Source: Bacteroidales bacterium
Lineage (GTDB): Bacteria; Bacteroidota; Bacteroidia; Bacteroidales; FEN-979
Direction of reading: 5' to 3'
NCBI GenBank assembly: GCA_016926765.1
Contig: JAFGNY010000038.1
Span: 1-8,722 of the forward strand
DNA length: 8,722 bases
A program made the translations under genes and the position numbers. Under the pieces are notes generated by a model that searched no databases, was not told the origin of the DNA, and saw only the letters and a list, made by a program, of their open reading frames with translations. How positions within the stretch are numbered: the first letter of the stretch is position 1; the number at the start of each line of letters is the position of its first letter. This document shows positions 1-7,070 of this stretch, piece after piece.

Positions 1-36
1 CTATTACTTATTTTGTTGACGCTGAAGAGACCGTAA

Positions 37-117
37 CTCCCGGAAGCTTCAAAAAACCAAACCTGGGATGATGTAACGAAAGGGATCCGGAAAACTGTAA
101 GGGAATATCTTAGCTAA
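37..117 (+). other. Left-edge sequence, possible tail of an upstream gene
   Basis: The first 165 bases contain no complete gene. One frame is open from 37 to a TAA at 115-117 and would end in TWDDVTKGIRKTVREYLS, which looks like an amphipathic C-terminal helix. The same frame is closed by a TAA at 34-36. A second frame is open from base 3 to a TGA at 69-71. Either could be the end of a same-strand gene outside the window, possibly frameshifted, but the stretch is too short to identify. Bases 118-165 show no convincing promoter or ribosome-binding site. Confidence 0.15.
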
Positions 118-165
118 GACGGTTTCACCATTTTGCATTTCTCAGTTTTTTTTACCTTTACCCCC

Positions 166-1377
166 ATGCACGACTACCCAATTTTTCTCTTTACCGCATT
201 AATGATCTTCGGATATGGTTTGTTCTCGAGAAAATCGGGACAATCCATGATCACAGCGCCGATGGTATTCGTTGCGGTGGGTTTTTTAGCCAGCTATTTT
301 CCGGTCGATTTCCTGAAAGGAGGGATCCGCGCTCCTTTTCTGAAAGTGATCGCCGAGTTGACCCTGGTATTGATTCTCTTTGTCGATGCATCAACCATCA
401 ACCTGCATGCTCTGATGAAAGAAAAAGGTATTCCTTTCAGGCTTCTGTTTATCGGGCTTCCACTTACCATGCTTACAGGTACCATCCTGGCGATCCCTCT
501 TTTCCCATCTATCAGCATCTGGACTCTTTGCATGATGGCCTTCATCCTCTCTCCAACCGATGCTGCTCTTGGGAAACCGGTAGTTACATCCAACCGGATT
601 CCGGAAAAAATCAAACAAGCAATTAACGTGGAAAGCGGTTTAAACGACGGCATTGCCCTCCCTCCGATTCTGGTCTGTCTGGCTGCGCTTACCGGGACGG
701 TTGGACAACAAACTGAAGCTCATTTCTGGATTTTTTTCACGTTAAAACAATTGCTTCTGGGCCCACTGATCGGCGGGGCAGTAGGATGGTTCGGTGGCCG
801 TTTGGTTGATAAAGCCTCTAAAGCAGGATGGATAAACGCTACCTTTCAACGATTGTCCTCCCTGTCGCTTGCCATCATGGCATTCTCGTTAGCTGAAATG
901 ATTCATGGTAACGGGTTTATTGCAGCGTTCTTTGCCGGTTTACTTCTGGGGACCCGGATCAAAGAGGTCAGGGAACGGATTCAGGATTTCGGCGAAGCAG
1001 AAGGAGAGGCGCTGGAACTTTTTATCTTTCTGTTGTTCGGGATGATCCTGGTTCCGTTATCGGCCCCCTACTGGAATCTTAACGTATGGATTTACTCCAT
1101 CCTTAGCCTTACAGTTATCCGGATGATTCCCGTTGCCCTGAGTCTTTGGGGAACTAAACTTACCTGCAAATCCGTTGTCTTCATCGGATGGTTTGGCCCC
1201 CGGGGTATTGCATCGATCCTCTACCTACTTCTGGTACTCATTAAACTTGGAACAAAAGGGTATGAACAGATCATGTCGGTGATCGTGTTAACTGTTCTTT
1301 TAAGTATCTTCCTTCATGGATTGAGCGCAGTACCCTCCACAAGATGGTATACAAACAGAGGACAACCGGAATATTGA
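166..1377 (+). CDS. Na+/H+ antiporter, NhaP/CPA1 type
   Basis: This is a polytopic inner-membrane protein of 403 residues that should exchange cytoplasmic Na+ (or K+) for external H+. Hydrophobic helices cover nearly the whole length, as expected for the roughly 400-residue membrane core of the CPA family. Signature motifs, numbered from the ATG at 166, are SPTDAAL with Thr131-Asp132 (the broken-helix ion site), ESGLNDG with Glu156 and Asn160-Asp161, and WFGPRGIAS with Gly344-Pro-Arg346. The Asn-Asp pair, rather than Asp-Asp, is the family hallmark of electroneutral CPA1 exchangers. There is no long cytoplasmic TrkA or cNMP domain. A TTG at 133 would add 11 residues. I prefer ATG 166 because the protein then starts directly before the first helix; no Shine-Dalgarno sequence helps decide. 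The cytochrome gene follows after 34 bp and is probably co-transcribed. The family is secure, the transported ion is inferred. Confidence 0.88.
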   Translation: MHDYPIFLFTALMIFGYGLFSRKSGQSMITAPMVFVAVGFLASYFPVDFLKGGIRAPFLKVIAELTLVLILFVDASTINLHALMKEKGIPFRLLFIGLPLTMLTGTILAIPLFPSISIWTLCMMAFILSPTDAALGKPVVTSNRIPEKIKQAINVESGLNDGIALPPILVCLAALTGTVGQQTEAHFWIFFTLKQLLLGPLIGGAVGWFGGRLVDKASKAGWINATFQRLSSLSLAIMAFSLAEMIHGNGFIAAFFAGLLLGTRIKEVRERIQDFGEAEGEALELFIFLLFGMILVPLSAPYWNLNVWIYSILSLTVIRMIPVALSLWGTKLTCKSVVFIGWFGPRGIASILYLLLVLIKLGTKGYEQIMSVIVLTVLLSIFLHGLSAVPSTRWYTNRGQPEY

Positions 1378-1411
1378 TTATCTTTATCAGAAAATTTATA
1401 ACTCCTTTCAT

Positions 1412-3859
1412 ATGAGGATTCGTTATGCTCCCGGCCTGATGGTCCTTTTCGGGATCACGGTCTCTGCGTTTCAGCTTAATTCAGACAATCCTGTCCTGAA
1501 AAAACAAAGCGTTGCAATATCCAATAAATGCCTGACCTGTCACGCTGGCATTGAAGAGATCAAAGACCCTGGGTCATCGATGATGGATGGCATCCGGGAG
1601 GTCGCTTCCGATGCAGGGTACGAAGAAAATACCTGTATCGTTTGTCATGGAGGTAATCCGGAAGCTACCGACAACACAACTGCTCACAAAGGGACTCTCT
1701 CCTATTTTCAGGAAAATGACGGCCCAAAGGATTTCTATCCTGATCCGGGAAGCCCATGGATCAATCTCAACACATGCGGCTATTGTCATGAAGCGCAAAC
1801 CAGGCCACAGTTTACCTCCCTGATGTTCACCGAAGCCGGGAAAATCCAGGGAACCGGGTGGGGTTTTGGAGGATTAAACGGGTACAATCACAACCAGGCC
1901 AACTATGATGTGGATGAATTGCCGGTAGATAACCAACAGGGGTCGAAAATATATCTTCAATATATGAAAAAACTGAAAGCGGCAGAACCCCAAATTTTTC
2001 CAGGAATGATGAAGCAATTACCACCCGCCCCCACCCCGGAAGAGATCGCAAAGGATCCGCAATTAGCTGCATACACCTATATCCGGCAGGAATGTCAGCG
2101 CTGTCATACCGGAAACCAGGGGCGGAAATCCCCGGGCGACTACCGCGGAATGGGATGTAGCGCCTGCCATATTCCCTATTCTACGGAAGGATATTACGAA
2201 GGAAAGGATTCTTCAATTTCCCGTAAAGAACCAGGGCATGTATTGGTTCATAGCCTGCAGGCAACCCGGGAATGTGCAGTGACAATTCATGATAAAACCT
2301 ATTCAGGGATTCCCGTTCGTACCTGCGTGACCTGCCACAACCGTGGAAGACGGATCGGAACTTCGTTCATGGGGTTGTTGGAAACAGCTTACAAATCTCC
2401 GTTTATGCCCGATGGCAATGTACAGGAACAGGTGTTTACCAAAAACTACATCCATCTCCACGCCGACATCCATAAAGACAACGGGATGCTTTGTCAGGAC
2501 TGTCATACTTCGCTGGATATCCACAGCAGTGGAGTTCTTGCCGGAACGACCCTCGCCCCGATTGAGATTGAATGCCAGGATTGTCACGGTACCCCACAAA
2601 AATTTCCCTGGGAGTTACCAATCGGTTTCGGTGATGAAGTAACAGGGGATCTCCCGGCTACCGGTGAAGCCCGCGGAGTGGCTGATGAGATTGCTGAATA
2701 TTCTGCCGAAGGAACATTGTTTGATGCCGAAGAGGGGTATCTCCTCTCTGCCCGGGGTAATCCGTTGCCTCATGTTGTTAAAAAAGGCGACGTTGTAATC
2801 ATTCACACAGCCGGGGGAAAAGATATTGTACTTTTTCCGTTAAAAACGTTGTTACAGAAGAAAAAGCTTAGTTCAGAAGGTATTGTTGCCATGGATAATG
2901 TTAAAGGTCATATCGACCGGATGGAGTGTTATGCCTGTCACGACAATTGGGCCCCTCAGTGTTATGGCTGTCACCTGAAGGTGGATTATTCCAAAAATGA
3001 ATTTCGGACCGACTGGACAGCAAATGGTAACGATCATGCACCAAACGGTTTGACTGCTGATGCCAGAGGCGAAAGCAACCATCATCTCATTCCCGGGAGG
3101 GTGGAAGAGCAACAAAGTTATATCCTCTTTGAAAACCCTCCCCTGGCAGTTAACGGGGAGCACCGGGTCTCTGTCAGTGTTCCGGGATGCCAGACCACTG
3201 TCAGCATCATAGGAAAAGATAAAAAGCCTTTATTGTTGAATCATATATTCCGGATACCAAATGTGGAAGGCGCCGGCCCTGAAGGTCAGCTTGCCAGCGA
3301 TATGGCTATCCTGCACCCCCATACCGTATCAAAACAGGCACGGAGTTGCGAAAGCTGTCACGACGATCCGAAAGCCCTGGGATATGGAATTGAACAGGGA
3401 AGTCTCATGGCTGATCCCAGTAAACCTTACAACATCGACCTGACCTCTGCAGATGGGACCTTGTTGCCCGACAACAGCAAAGCCCAGATCAATTCCATTC
3501 CGAATCTGGATCACGACTGGTCACGGTTTGTATCTGAAGAGGGAACACAATTGCAAACCGTGGGGCATCACTTTACCGGGGAACGCCCGTTGAACCAGGA
3601 CGAACGGATGCGGATCTCCCGCGAAGGGGTCTGTTCCTCCTGCCATCAAAGCATCCCCGACAAAGATCCGGCTATCAGCCTGCTTTCGCATGTCCGTGAA
3701 GTAGCAGCCATTCCGGTAAGCAATGCCATGCATTTGTCGCTTCTTCACCGGGCAATCATTGTAACCGCCTGGATAGAGGTGATCGCACCTGTATTGATTG
3801 TTTCTGTAATTCTCTTTTTATTCCTGAGAAAGCGTTATCTTAGGAAAAAACACCTGTAG
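1412..3859 (+). CDS. 12-haem c-type cytochrome, C-terminally membrane-anchored
   Basis: This 815-residue protein should act in periplasmic electron transfer. A hydrophobic N-terminal segment (about residues 1-20) looks like a Sec signal. Twelve CxxCH haem-attachment motifs begin at Cys40, 75, 122, 228, 249, 305, 361, 388, 506, 517, 646 and 741. Many other histidines (for example 160, 276, 280, 348, 350, 354, 500, 542, 557, 558, 635, 637, 719, 720) could be distal ligands, suggesting mostly bis-His hexacoordinate haems. Two haem-free stretches, about 393-505 and 522-645, probably form non-haem domains. A helix at about 781-805 followed by RKRYLRKKHL predicts an inner-membrane anchor with a cytoplasmic basic tail. 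Cys288 (ECAVTIH) and Cys593 are unpaired with any CxxCH. It broadly resembles multihaem electron carriers and reductases of anaerobes, but I cannot name a substrate. It lies 34 bp after the antiporter. The ATG at 1412 places the signal peptide at the N-terminus. Confidence 0.9.
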   Translation: MRIRYAPGLMVLFGITVSAFQLNSDNPVLKKQSVAISNKCLTCHAGIEEIKDPGSSMMDGIREVASDAGYEENTCIVCHGGNPEATDNTTAHKGTLSYFQENDGPKDFYPDPGSPWINLNTCGYCHEAQTRPQFTSLMFTEAGKIQGTGWGFGGLNGYNHNQANYDVDELPVDNQQGSKIYLQYMKKLKAAEPQIFPGMMKQLPPAPTPEEIAKDPQLAAYTYIRQECQRCHTGNQGRKSPGDYRGMGCSACHIPYSTEGYYEGKDSSISRKEPGHVLVHSLQATRECAVTIHDKTYSGIPVRTCVTCHNRGRRIGTSFMGLLETAYKSPFMPDGNVQEQVFTKNYIHLHADIHKDNGMLCQDCHTSLDIHSSGVLAGTTLAPIEIECQDCHGTPQKFPWELPIGFGDEVTGDLPATGEARGVADEIAEYSAEGTLFDAEEGYLLSARGNPLPHVVKKGDVVIIHTAGGKDIVLFPLKTLLQKKKLSSEGIVAMDNVKGHIDRMECYACHDNWAPQCYGCHLKVDYSKNEFRTDWTANGNDHAPNGLTADARGESNHHLIPGRVEEQQSYILFENPPLAVNGEHRVSVSVPGCQTTVSIIGKDKKPLLLNHIFRIPNVEGAGPEGQLASDMAILHPHTVSKQARSCESCHDDPKALGYGIEQGSLMADPSKPYNIDLTSADGTLLPDNSKAQINSIPNLDHDWSRFVSEEGTQLQTVGHHFTGERPLNQDERMRISREGVCSSCHQSIPDKDPAISLLSHVREVAAIPVSNAMHLSLLHRAIIVTAWIEVIAPVLIVSVILFLFLRKRYLRKKHL

Positions 3860-3961
3860 AAAGAACCTCATGCAACGACAAACATCGGATGATGAAACCC
3901 TCTGTAAATTGGTTACCCGGTCTTCTGATAGATCCAAAAAATTGTACTATAACTAAAGTCT

Positions 3962-4858
3962 ATGGAAAAAAACCTGAGCCTTTCCCGGTCAAATAGTATT
4001 TTACTAACAGTTGCTGCTTACCTGGCAGCCCTGTGTTGTGCCATCCTAGTGGTAAGGGCCACCTCCCTGCAACATCCGTTAGCCCAACTTGCCCTGGGCG
4101 ATCTGGTAGCTACGGTAGTGATCTTTCTCTTTTCGGTAGCTCTCAATAACTCCTCCATGTACGATCCCTACTGGAGCCTGAAACCATTGGTATTTGCCGT
4201 TTATTACCTGATGTTCCCTTCTCTTGCCGGAGAGGGGGTACTGATGGGATCGTGGCGACTGCTCCTTGTAACTACACTGATCTTGCTTTACTCCATACGT
4301 TTAACCAGTAACTTTTACCGCGATTGGCCTGGCTTGAAGCATGAAGACTGGCGTTATCAGGAATTCAGGAAACAATACCCGAAGATTTACTGGCTGATGA
4401 GTTTTTTCGGGATCCACTTTTTCCCTACTGTGATGGTTTACCTGGGTTGTCTTCCACTTTTTGGGATTTGGCAAGCTGGCCAAACTCCATTCAACCTGAC
4501 TGATCTGGCGGGTGGCCTGATCTTGACTGGCGCAATCATCCTGGCTTTCACTGCTGATGAACAACTTCGCCGGTTCCGGAAAAATCCGGCCAACAAAGGG
4601 ATGGCTATCACCACAGGATTGTGGGGGATTTCGCGTCACCCCAATTACCTGGGGGAGATCCTCACCTGGTGGGGCCTATTCCTGGTTGGCCTGGCTGCCG
4701 GGATCGGGTATTGGTGGACTGGTATCGGAGCCGTCATGATCACATTGATGTTTCTCTTTATCAGCATTCCGATGATTGAAAAACGCAATCTGCAACGCAG
4801 GAAAGGATATACTGATTATATTGAACGGGTTCCTGAACTGGTTCCAAAACTTTTATGA
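3962..4858 (+). CDS. DUF1295 family membrane protein (steroid 5-alpha-reductase-like)
   Basis: This 298-residue polytopic membrane protein belongs to the DUF1295 group, related to steroid 5-alpha-reductases and isoprenylcysteine methyltransferases. Hydrophobic helices lie at about 11-33, 46-62, 74-95, 98-115, 145-168, 183-200, 232-248 and 254-272. Diagnostic motifs are MYDPYWSLKP (66-75), HEDWRY (127-132), TADEQLRRFR (197-206) and the C-terminal GLWGISRHPNYLGE (219-232), the conserved Arg-His-Pro-Asn-Tyr-x-Gly-Glu segment thought to bind the cofactor in this superfamily. NADPH-dependent reduction of a lipid is the family-level expectation; the substrate is unknown. The gene is separated from the cytochrome by 102 bp without an obvious terminator, so read-through is possible. 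The sequence ends in the family-typical way, with a hydrophilic tail after the last helix, and appears complete. Confidence 0.85.
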   Translation: MEKNLSLSRSNSILLTVAAYLAALCCAILVVRATSLQHPLAQLALGDLVATVVIFLFSVALNNSSMYDPYWSLKPLVFAVYYLMFPSLAGEGVLMGSWRLLLVTTLILLYSIRLTSNFYRDWPGLKHEDWRYQEFRKQYPKIYWLMSFFGIHFFPTVMVYLGCLPLFGIWQAGQTPFNLTDLAGGLILTGAIILAFTADEQLRRFRKNPANKGMAITTGLWGISRHPNYLGEILTWWGLFLVGLAAGIGYWWTGIGAVMITLMFLFISIPMIEKRNLQRRKGYTDYIERVPELVPKLL

Positions 4859-4926
4859 TTCTTCTCTGTGAATTCAAGTGCTTCACCTGGTATTTTTTGT
4901 GGTTAATTTTTTTAATCCCGATCAAC

Positions 4927-5115
4927 CTAAAACTCAGGATTATAACCGAATACCACCTTCCGGGCAGGATCAAATCCTTGACCATCTTTATTCCATATCA
5001 TATACCAATCCCCATGTTCATTCATAGAACCTTCTTTCACGAGAAGATCGGTATACCCGTCACCGTTGAAGTCGCCCGTGACGAATTTCCTGCCCCGGGA
5101 ACCACACTTTAATTT
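4927..5115 (-). pseudogene. FG-GAP/VCBS repeat fragment
   Basis: In a frame different from the overlapping sigma/anti-sigma gene, the minus strand is open from 5115 to a TAG at 4927-4929. It encodes FVTGDFNGDGYTDLLV, then GDWYMIWNKDGQGFDP, and ends in FGYNPEF. DFNGDGYTD is the classic calcium-binding loop (DxNxDGxxD) of FG-GAP/VCBS beta-propeller repeats. The following Gly-Asp-Trp-Tyr strand and Gly-Phe turn also fit that family. A full FG-GAP protein has several such repeats and a signal peptide. Here only about one repeat and a natural-looking C-terminus remain, with no good start codon and an in-frame TAA at 5116-5118. I read it as the 3' remnant of a secreted or surface protein gene whose front was deleted against the end of the upstream gene. 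A frameshifted extension of that upstream gene is the alternative. Confidence 0.6.
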
Positions 5116-5896
5116 TTACATATGGATAAGGCGACCAGGGCAATGTTTCGGGAAGATCTTCTCCCATCTTCATCTCCTTCAGTTTCTCACGAAATTCAGG
5201 ATACCGTCGAACCGGAAGTTTCACCCGGATAAAATCGGCTTGTCCGCTCTCTTGCCGGTACCCTTCTTCCAGAATTTCTCCTCCAACCGAATCGATCAGT
5301 TCTCTAAACAGGAGCATCCGGGGATCGTTCGCATTTTTTTCGAACCGGCTTTTTCCCGGACCTTTGCTTTTTTTCTCAATATGGAATGAAAAACTGGTTT
5401 CGAGATCATTTGGCATATAGAATCCTGTGGGAATCACCAGGAAAGCAAGAATAAGAATAGCTGCTGCCACGGAGAGTGTTCGCAGGAGAATAATCTTTCC
5501 GGCAGGGGCAGACGAAATAGGTGGTGCATGCTCCTGACTATCGATCGCCTGCCAGATCCCGGCCTCCAACCAGAAAGGCGCTTCCACATCAAATGAGACC
5601 TGCTTTGTTCGATATTTTCTGCTTTTCACCATATCGTTACAGGCATTCACCATGATCCGGTAAAGCCATGTTGAGAACTTTGCGCGATAGTTGAATCCGG
5701 GCAGGTGTTTGTAAATCCGGATGAATATTTCCTGCGAGCAGTCTGAGGCATCCGGTTCATCTCCCAGAAACCGGTAACAAAAGCTATACACATCATGCTG
5801 ATATTTTTCAATCAAGAGGTTAAACGATCGTTTATCCCGTGTATCGATGAAGGGTTTGATCAAAGGAATGTCCGGATCTTCCAGTTGATTGGTCAT
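5060..5896 (-). CDS. ECF sigma region 2 fused to anti-sigma membrane/periplasmic domain
   Basis: This 278-residue protein has two halves that normally belong to neighbouring genes. Residues about 24-95 are an ECF sigma region 2: FNLLIEKYQHDVYSFCYRFL (2.1), then DASDCSQEIFIRIYKHL, and KFSTWLYRIMVNACNDMVKS (2.3-2.4, the -10-binding part). No region 4 helix-turn-helix follows. From about residue 107 the sequence resembles an anti-sigma factor instead: LEAGIWQAIDSQ matches the juxtamembrane pattern LWxxIxxxL. A transmembrane helix follows at about 134-156. The periplasmic domain contains LIDSVGGEILEEGY and VKLPVRRYPEFREKLKEM, like DUF4349-type or anti-sigma sensor domains. The N-terminal zinc or sigma-binding domain of the anti-sigma factor is absent. 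The chimeric junction lies near 5575-5600. The frame is uninterrupted for 837 nt. The gene starts 46 bp after the serpin-like gene. Deletion product or genuine membrane-tethered regulator are both possible. Confidence 0.75.
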   Translation of the reverse strand: MTNQLEDPDIPLIKPFIDTRDKRSFNLLIEKYQHDVYSFCYRFLGDEPDASDCSQEIFIRIYKHLPGFNYRAKFSTWLYRIMVNACNDMVKSRKYRTKQVSFDVEAPFWLEAGIWQAIDSQEHAPPISSAPAGKIILLRTLSVAAAILILAFLVIPTGFYMPNDLETSFSFHIEKKSKGPGKSRFEKNANDPRMLLFRELIDSVGGEILEEGYRQESGQADFIRVKLPVRRYPEFREKLKEMKMGEDLPETLPWSPYPYVKIKVWFPGQEIRHGRLQR

Positions 5897-5942
5897 GAAA
5901 CCGTTTGTTCAGGTTTATTTGAATGGTCTAAGTTACTGTTTT

Positions 5943-6986
5943 TCATCTTACAGGCAATAAAAAATCAGCATTTGCCACCCAAATAACCAGATCGGGTTCC
6001 AAAGCGCCAACAGACCTGAGGATGACCAGAAAAGGCTTATCGAAAGCCAGTATCCTACTTTGAGAACCCTTGATCTTGATGATTTGTCCGTTAACCTCGG
6101 CTACAGCCCCCGATTCATCCATCGAGAAGTTGATTTGTTGACTTGCCAAAACAAAAAAGTAATCGGTAAACTTGTTGTTGGTTAAATATTTTCCTTCCAG
6201 TTCCTGATAATGTTGCTCAACCGACAGGTTGATCTTTGGAATGATCAGTTCATCCAAACGTGTGAGTTCATCCATGAACTTATATTGAATCCTACCCATC
6301 ACATTGGCAACGGTGGTCAACAAATCGTCCTGAAAAGGAATTTTTGCCAGAATCAGCTCTTTTGCAGAATCGGCATCCGGTATCTGAATAATAAACTCGT
6401 TGGCATGCTTATAATCAAACAACCTGACCTGCTTCCTGACCGGCCCCACTGGATCAGGCCTCTCCCCAAACTTTGGCAAACCAAAACATGAAACCGTAAC
6501 CTCTTTTTCTTCATTCATAAATTTCCATTGAAGGGATTGAAAAGGATATTTGAACCTGACAGATGTTTTCAGATAGGAATAACAAACGATTCCTTCTCTC
6601 TCTTTTTTAAATAGATCAAGATCAGGTTCTGTGATCCCGAACTGGTTTTCCAGCGATTCCTGGATCTGATCAATGATCCCATTTTCAATGTACCCTGCCT
6701 TGAAAAACCACTCTTTGTTCAGGGGCGGATGATAAGGAGTTCCGTTTAAGCAGTGTACCAGTGGATCGGGTTGACGAAGCCGGATATCTTCGCCGACAAT
6801 TTCCTCCTTCAATAAGGTCCAGGATGCTCTGAACGTGGGCGAATAGAGGATATTATTCTGTTGGGAAAGGTGTTGGCTGAGGCAGGGTATTACCTCAGTA
6901 TGACCATCAGCCATTTCAGGAAAAGAGGCGGGAATCCCATTCAGGAAAATGGCTATTGGGATCATCATTGCATATGTTTTCATCAT
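5943..6986 (-). CDS. Divergent secreted serpin-like protein
   Basis: This 347-residue protein has a hydrophobic N-terminal signal (about 1-21) and serpin landmarks in the right order. NNILYSPTFRASWTLL (44-59) fits the NxFFSPxSI helix region. YLKTSVRFKYPFQ (138-150) fits the NAIYFKGxWxxPF segment. EFIIQIPDADSAKELILAKI fits the LPY...LSMxIxLP strands, and LIIPKINLSVEQHYQEL (247-263) the xLPKFxIExxYDL strand. FFVLASQQINFSMDESG (277-293) fits the LxVSxxxHKAxIEVxEEG approach to the reactive-centre loop, and FDKPFLVIL (315-323) the strand after it. By alignment with alpha-1-antitrypsin recalled from memory, the loop has the full inhibitory length, with P15 Gly293 and P1-P1' near Gly307-Ser308. The hinge has Glu297, Val298 and Asn299 where inhibitory serpins prefer small residues. 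Helices between residues 60 and 90 are shortened. It may be a periplasmic or lipid-free secreted protease inhibitor, or a non-inhibitory relative. It is first in a likely operon with the sigma chimera. Confidence 0.7.
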   Translation of the reverse strand: MMKTYAMMIPIAIFLNGIPASFPEMADGHTEVIPCLSQHLSQQNNILYSPTFRASWTLLKEEIVGEDIRLRQPDPLVHCLNGTPYHPPLNKEWFFKAGYIENGIIDQIQESLENQFGITEPDLDLFKKEREGIVCYSYLKTSVRFKYPFQSLQWKFMNEEKEVTVSCFGLPKFGERPDPVGPVRKQVRLFDYKHANEFIIQIPDADSAKELILAKIPFQDDLLTTVANVMGRIQYKFMDELTRLDELIIPKINLSVEQHYQELEGKYLTNNKFTDYFFVLASQQINFSMDESGAVAEVNGQIIKIKGSQSRILAFDKPFLVILRSVGALEPDLVIWVANADFLLPVR

Positions 6987-7010
6987 CTTTGGGTGTTAAA
7001 AGGTTTCCGG

Positions 7011-7038
7011 TATGACTGTCAGTTTAAAAAAAAGTTCC
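7011..7038 (-). promoter_or_regulatory. ECF-sigma-like promoter ahead of the serpin gene
   Basis: Reading the minus strand, GGAACTT (7038-7032) is followed by a 15-base spacer and GTCATA (7016-7011), 24 bases before the ATG at 6986. This matches the GGAACTT / GTC architecture of RpoE-like ECF promoters in motif and spacing, and gives a short leader of about 20 bases. The match is by eye to a consensus best known from proteobacteria. The spacer contains a T run, so chance similarity is possible. If real, it would let an ECF sigma factor drive the serpin and sigma-chimera genes. A second CCGGAA lies 30 bases downstream of the first, within the leader. Confidence 0.4.
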
Positions 7039-7070
7039 GGATTTTTTTTTTAGCATTGAAACACCCCCGA

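Noticed and set aside
294..653. Minus-strand open frame of 119 codons inside the antiporter gene
   Set aside because: It has no recognisable domain and lies wholly opposite a gene with clear family motifs.
2303..2642. Overlapping open frames on both strands within the cytochrome gene
   Set aside because: The cytochrome frame carries haem motifs throughout this stretch; the other frames have no plausible protein features.
4901..4918. AT-rich inverted repeat with a T run between the convergent DUF1295 gene and the FG-GAP fragment, a possible bidirectional terminator
   Set aside because: The stem is only about five or six mostly A-T pairs with a bulge, too weak to call a terminator by eye.
5536..5640. 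A hidden sigma region 4 in another frame at the fusion junction
   Set aside because: The interval between sigma region 2 and the anti-sigma part is about 100 bp or less, too short for a region 4 of roughly 55 residues, so a simple frameshift cannot explain its absence.
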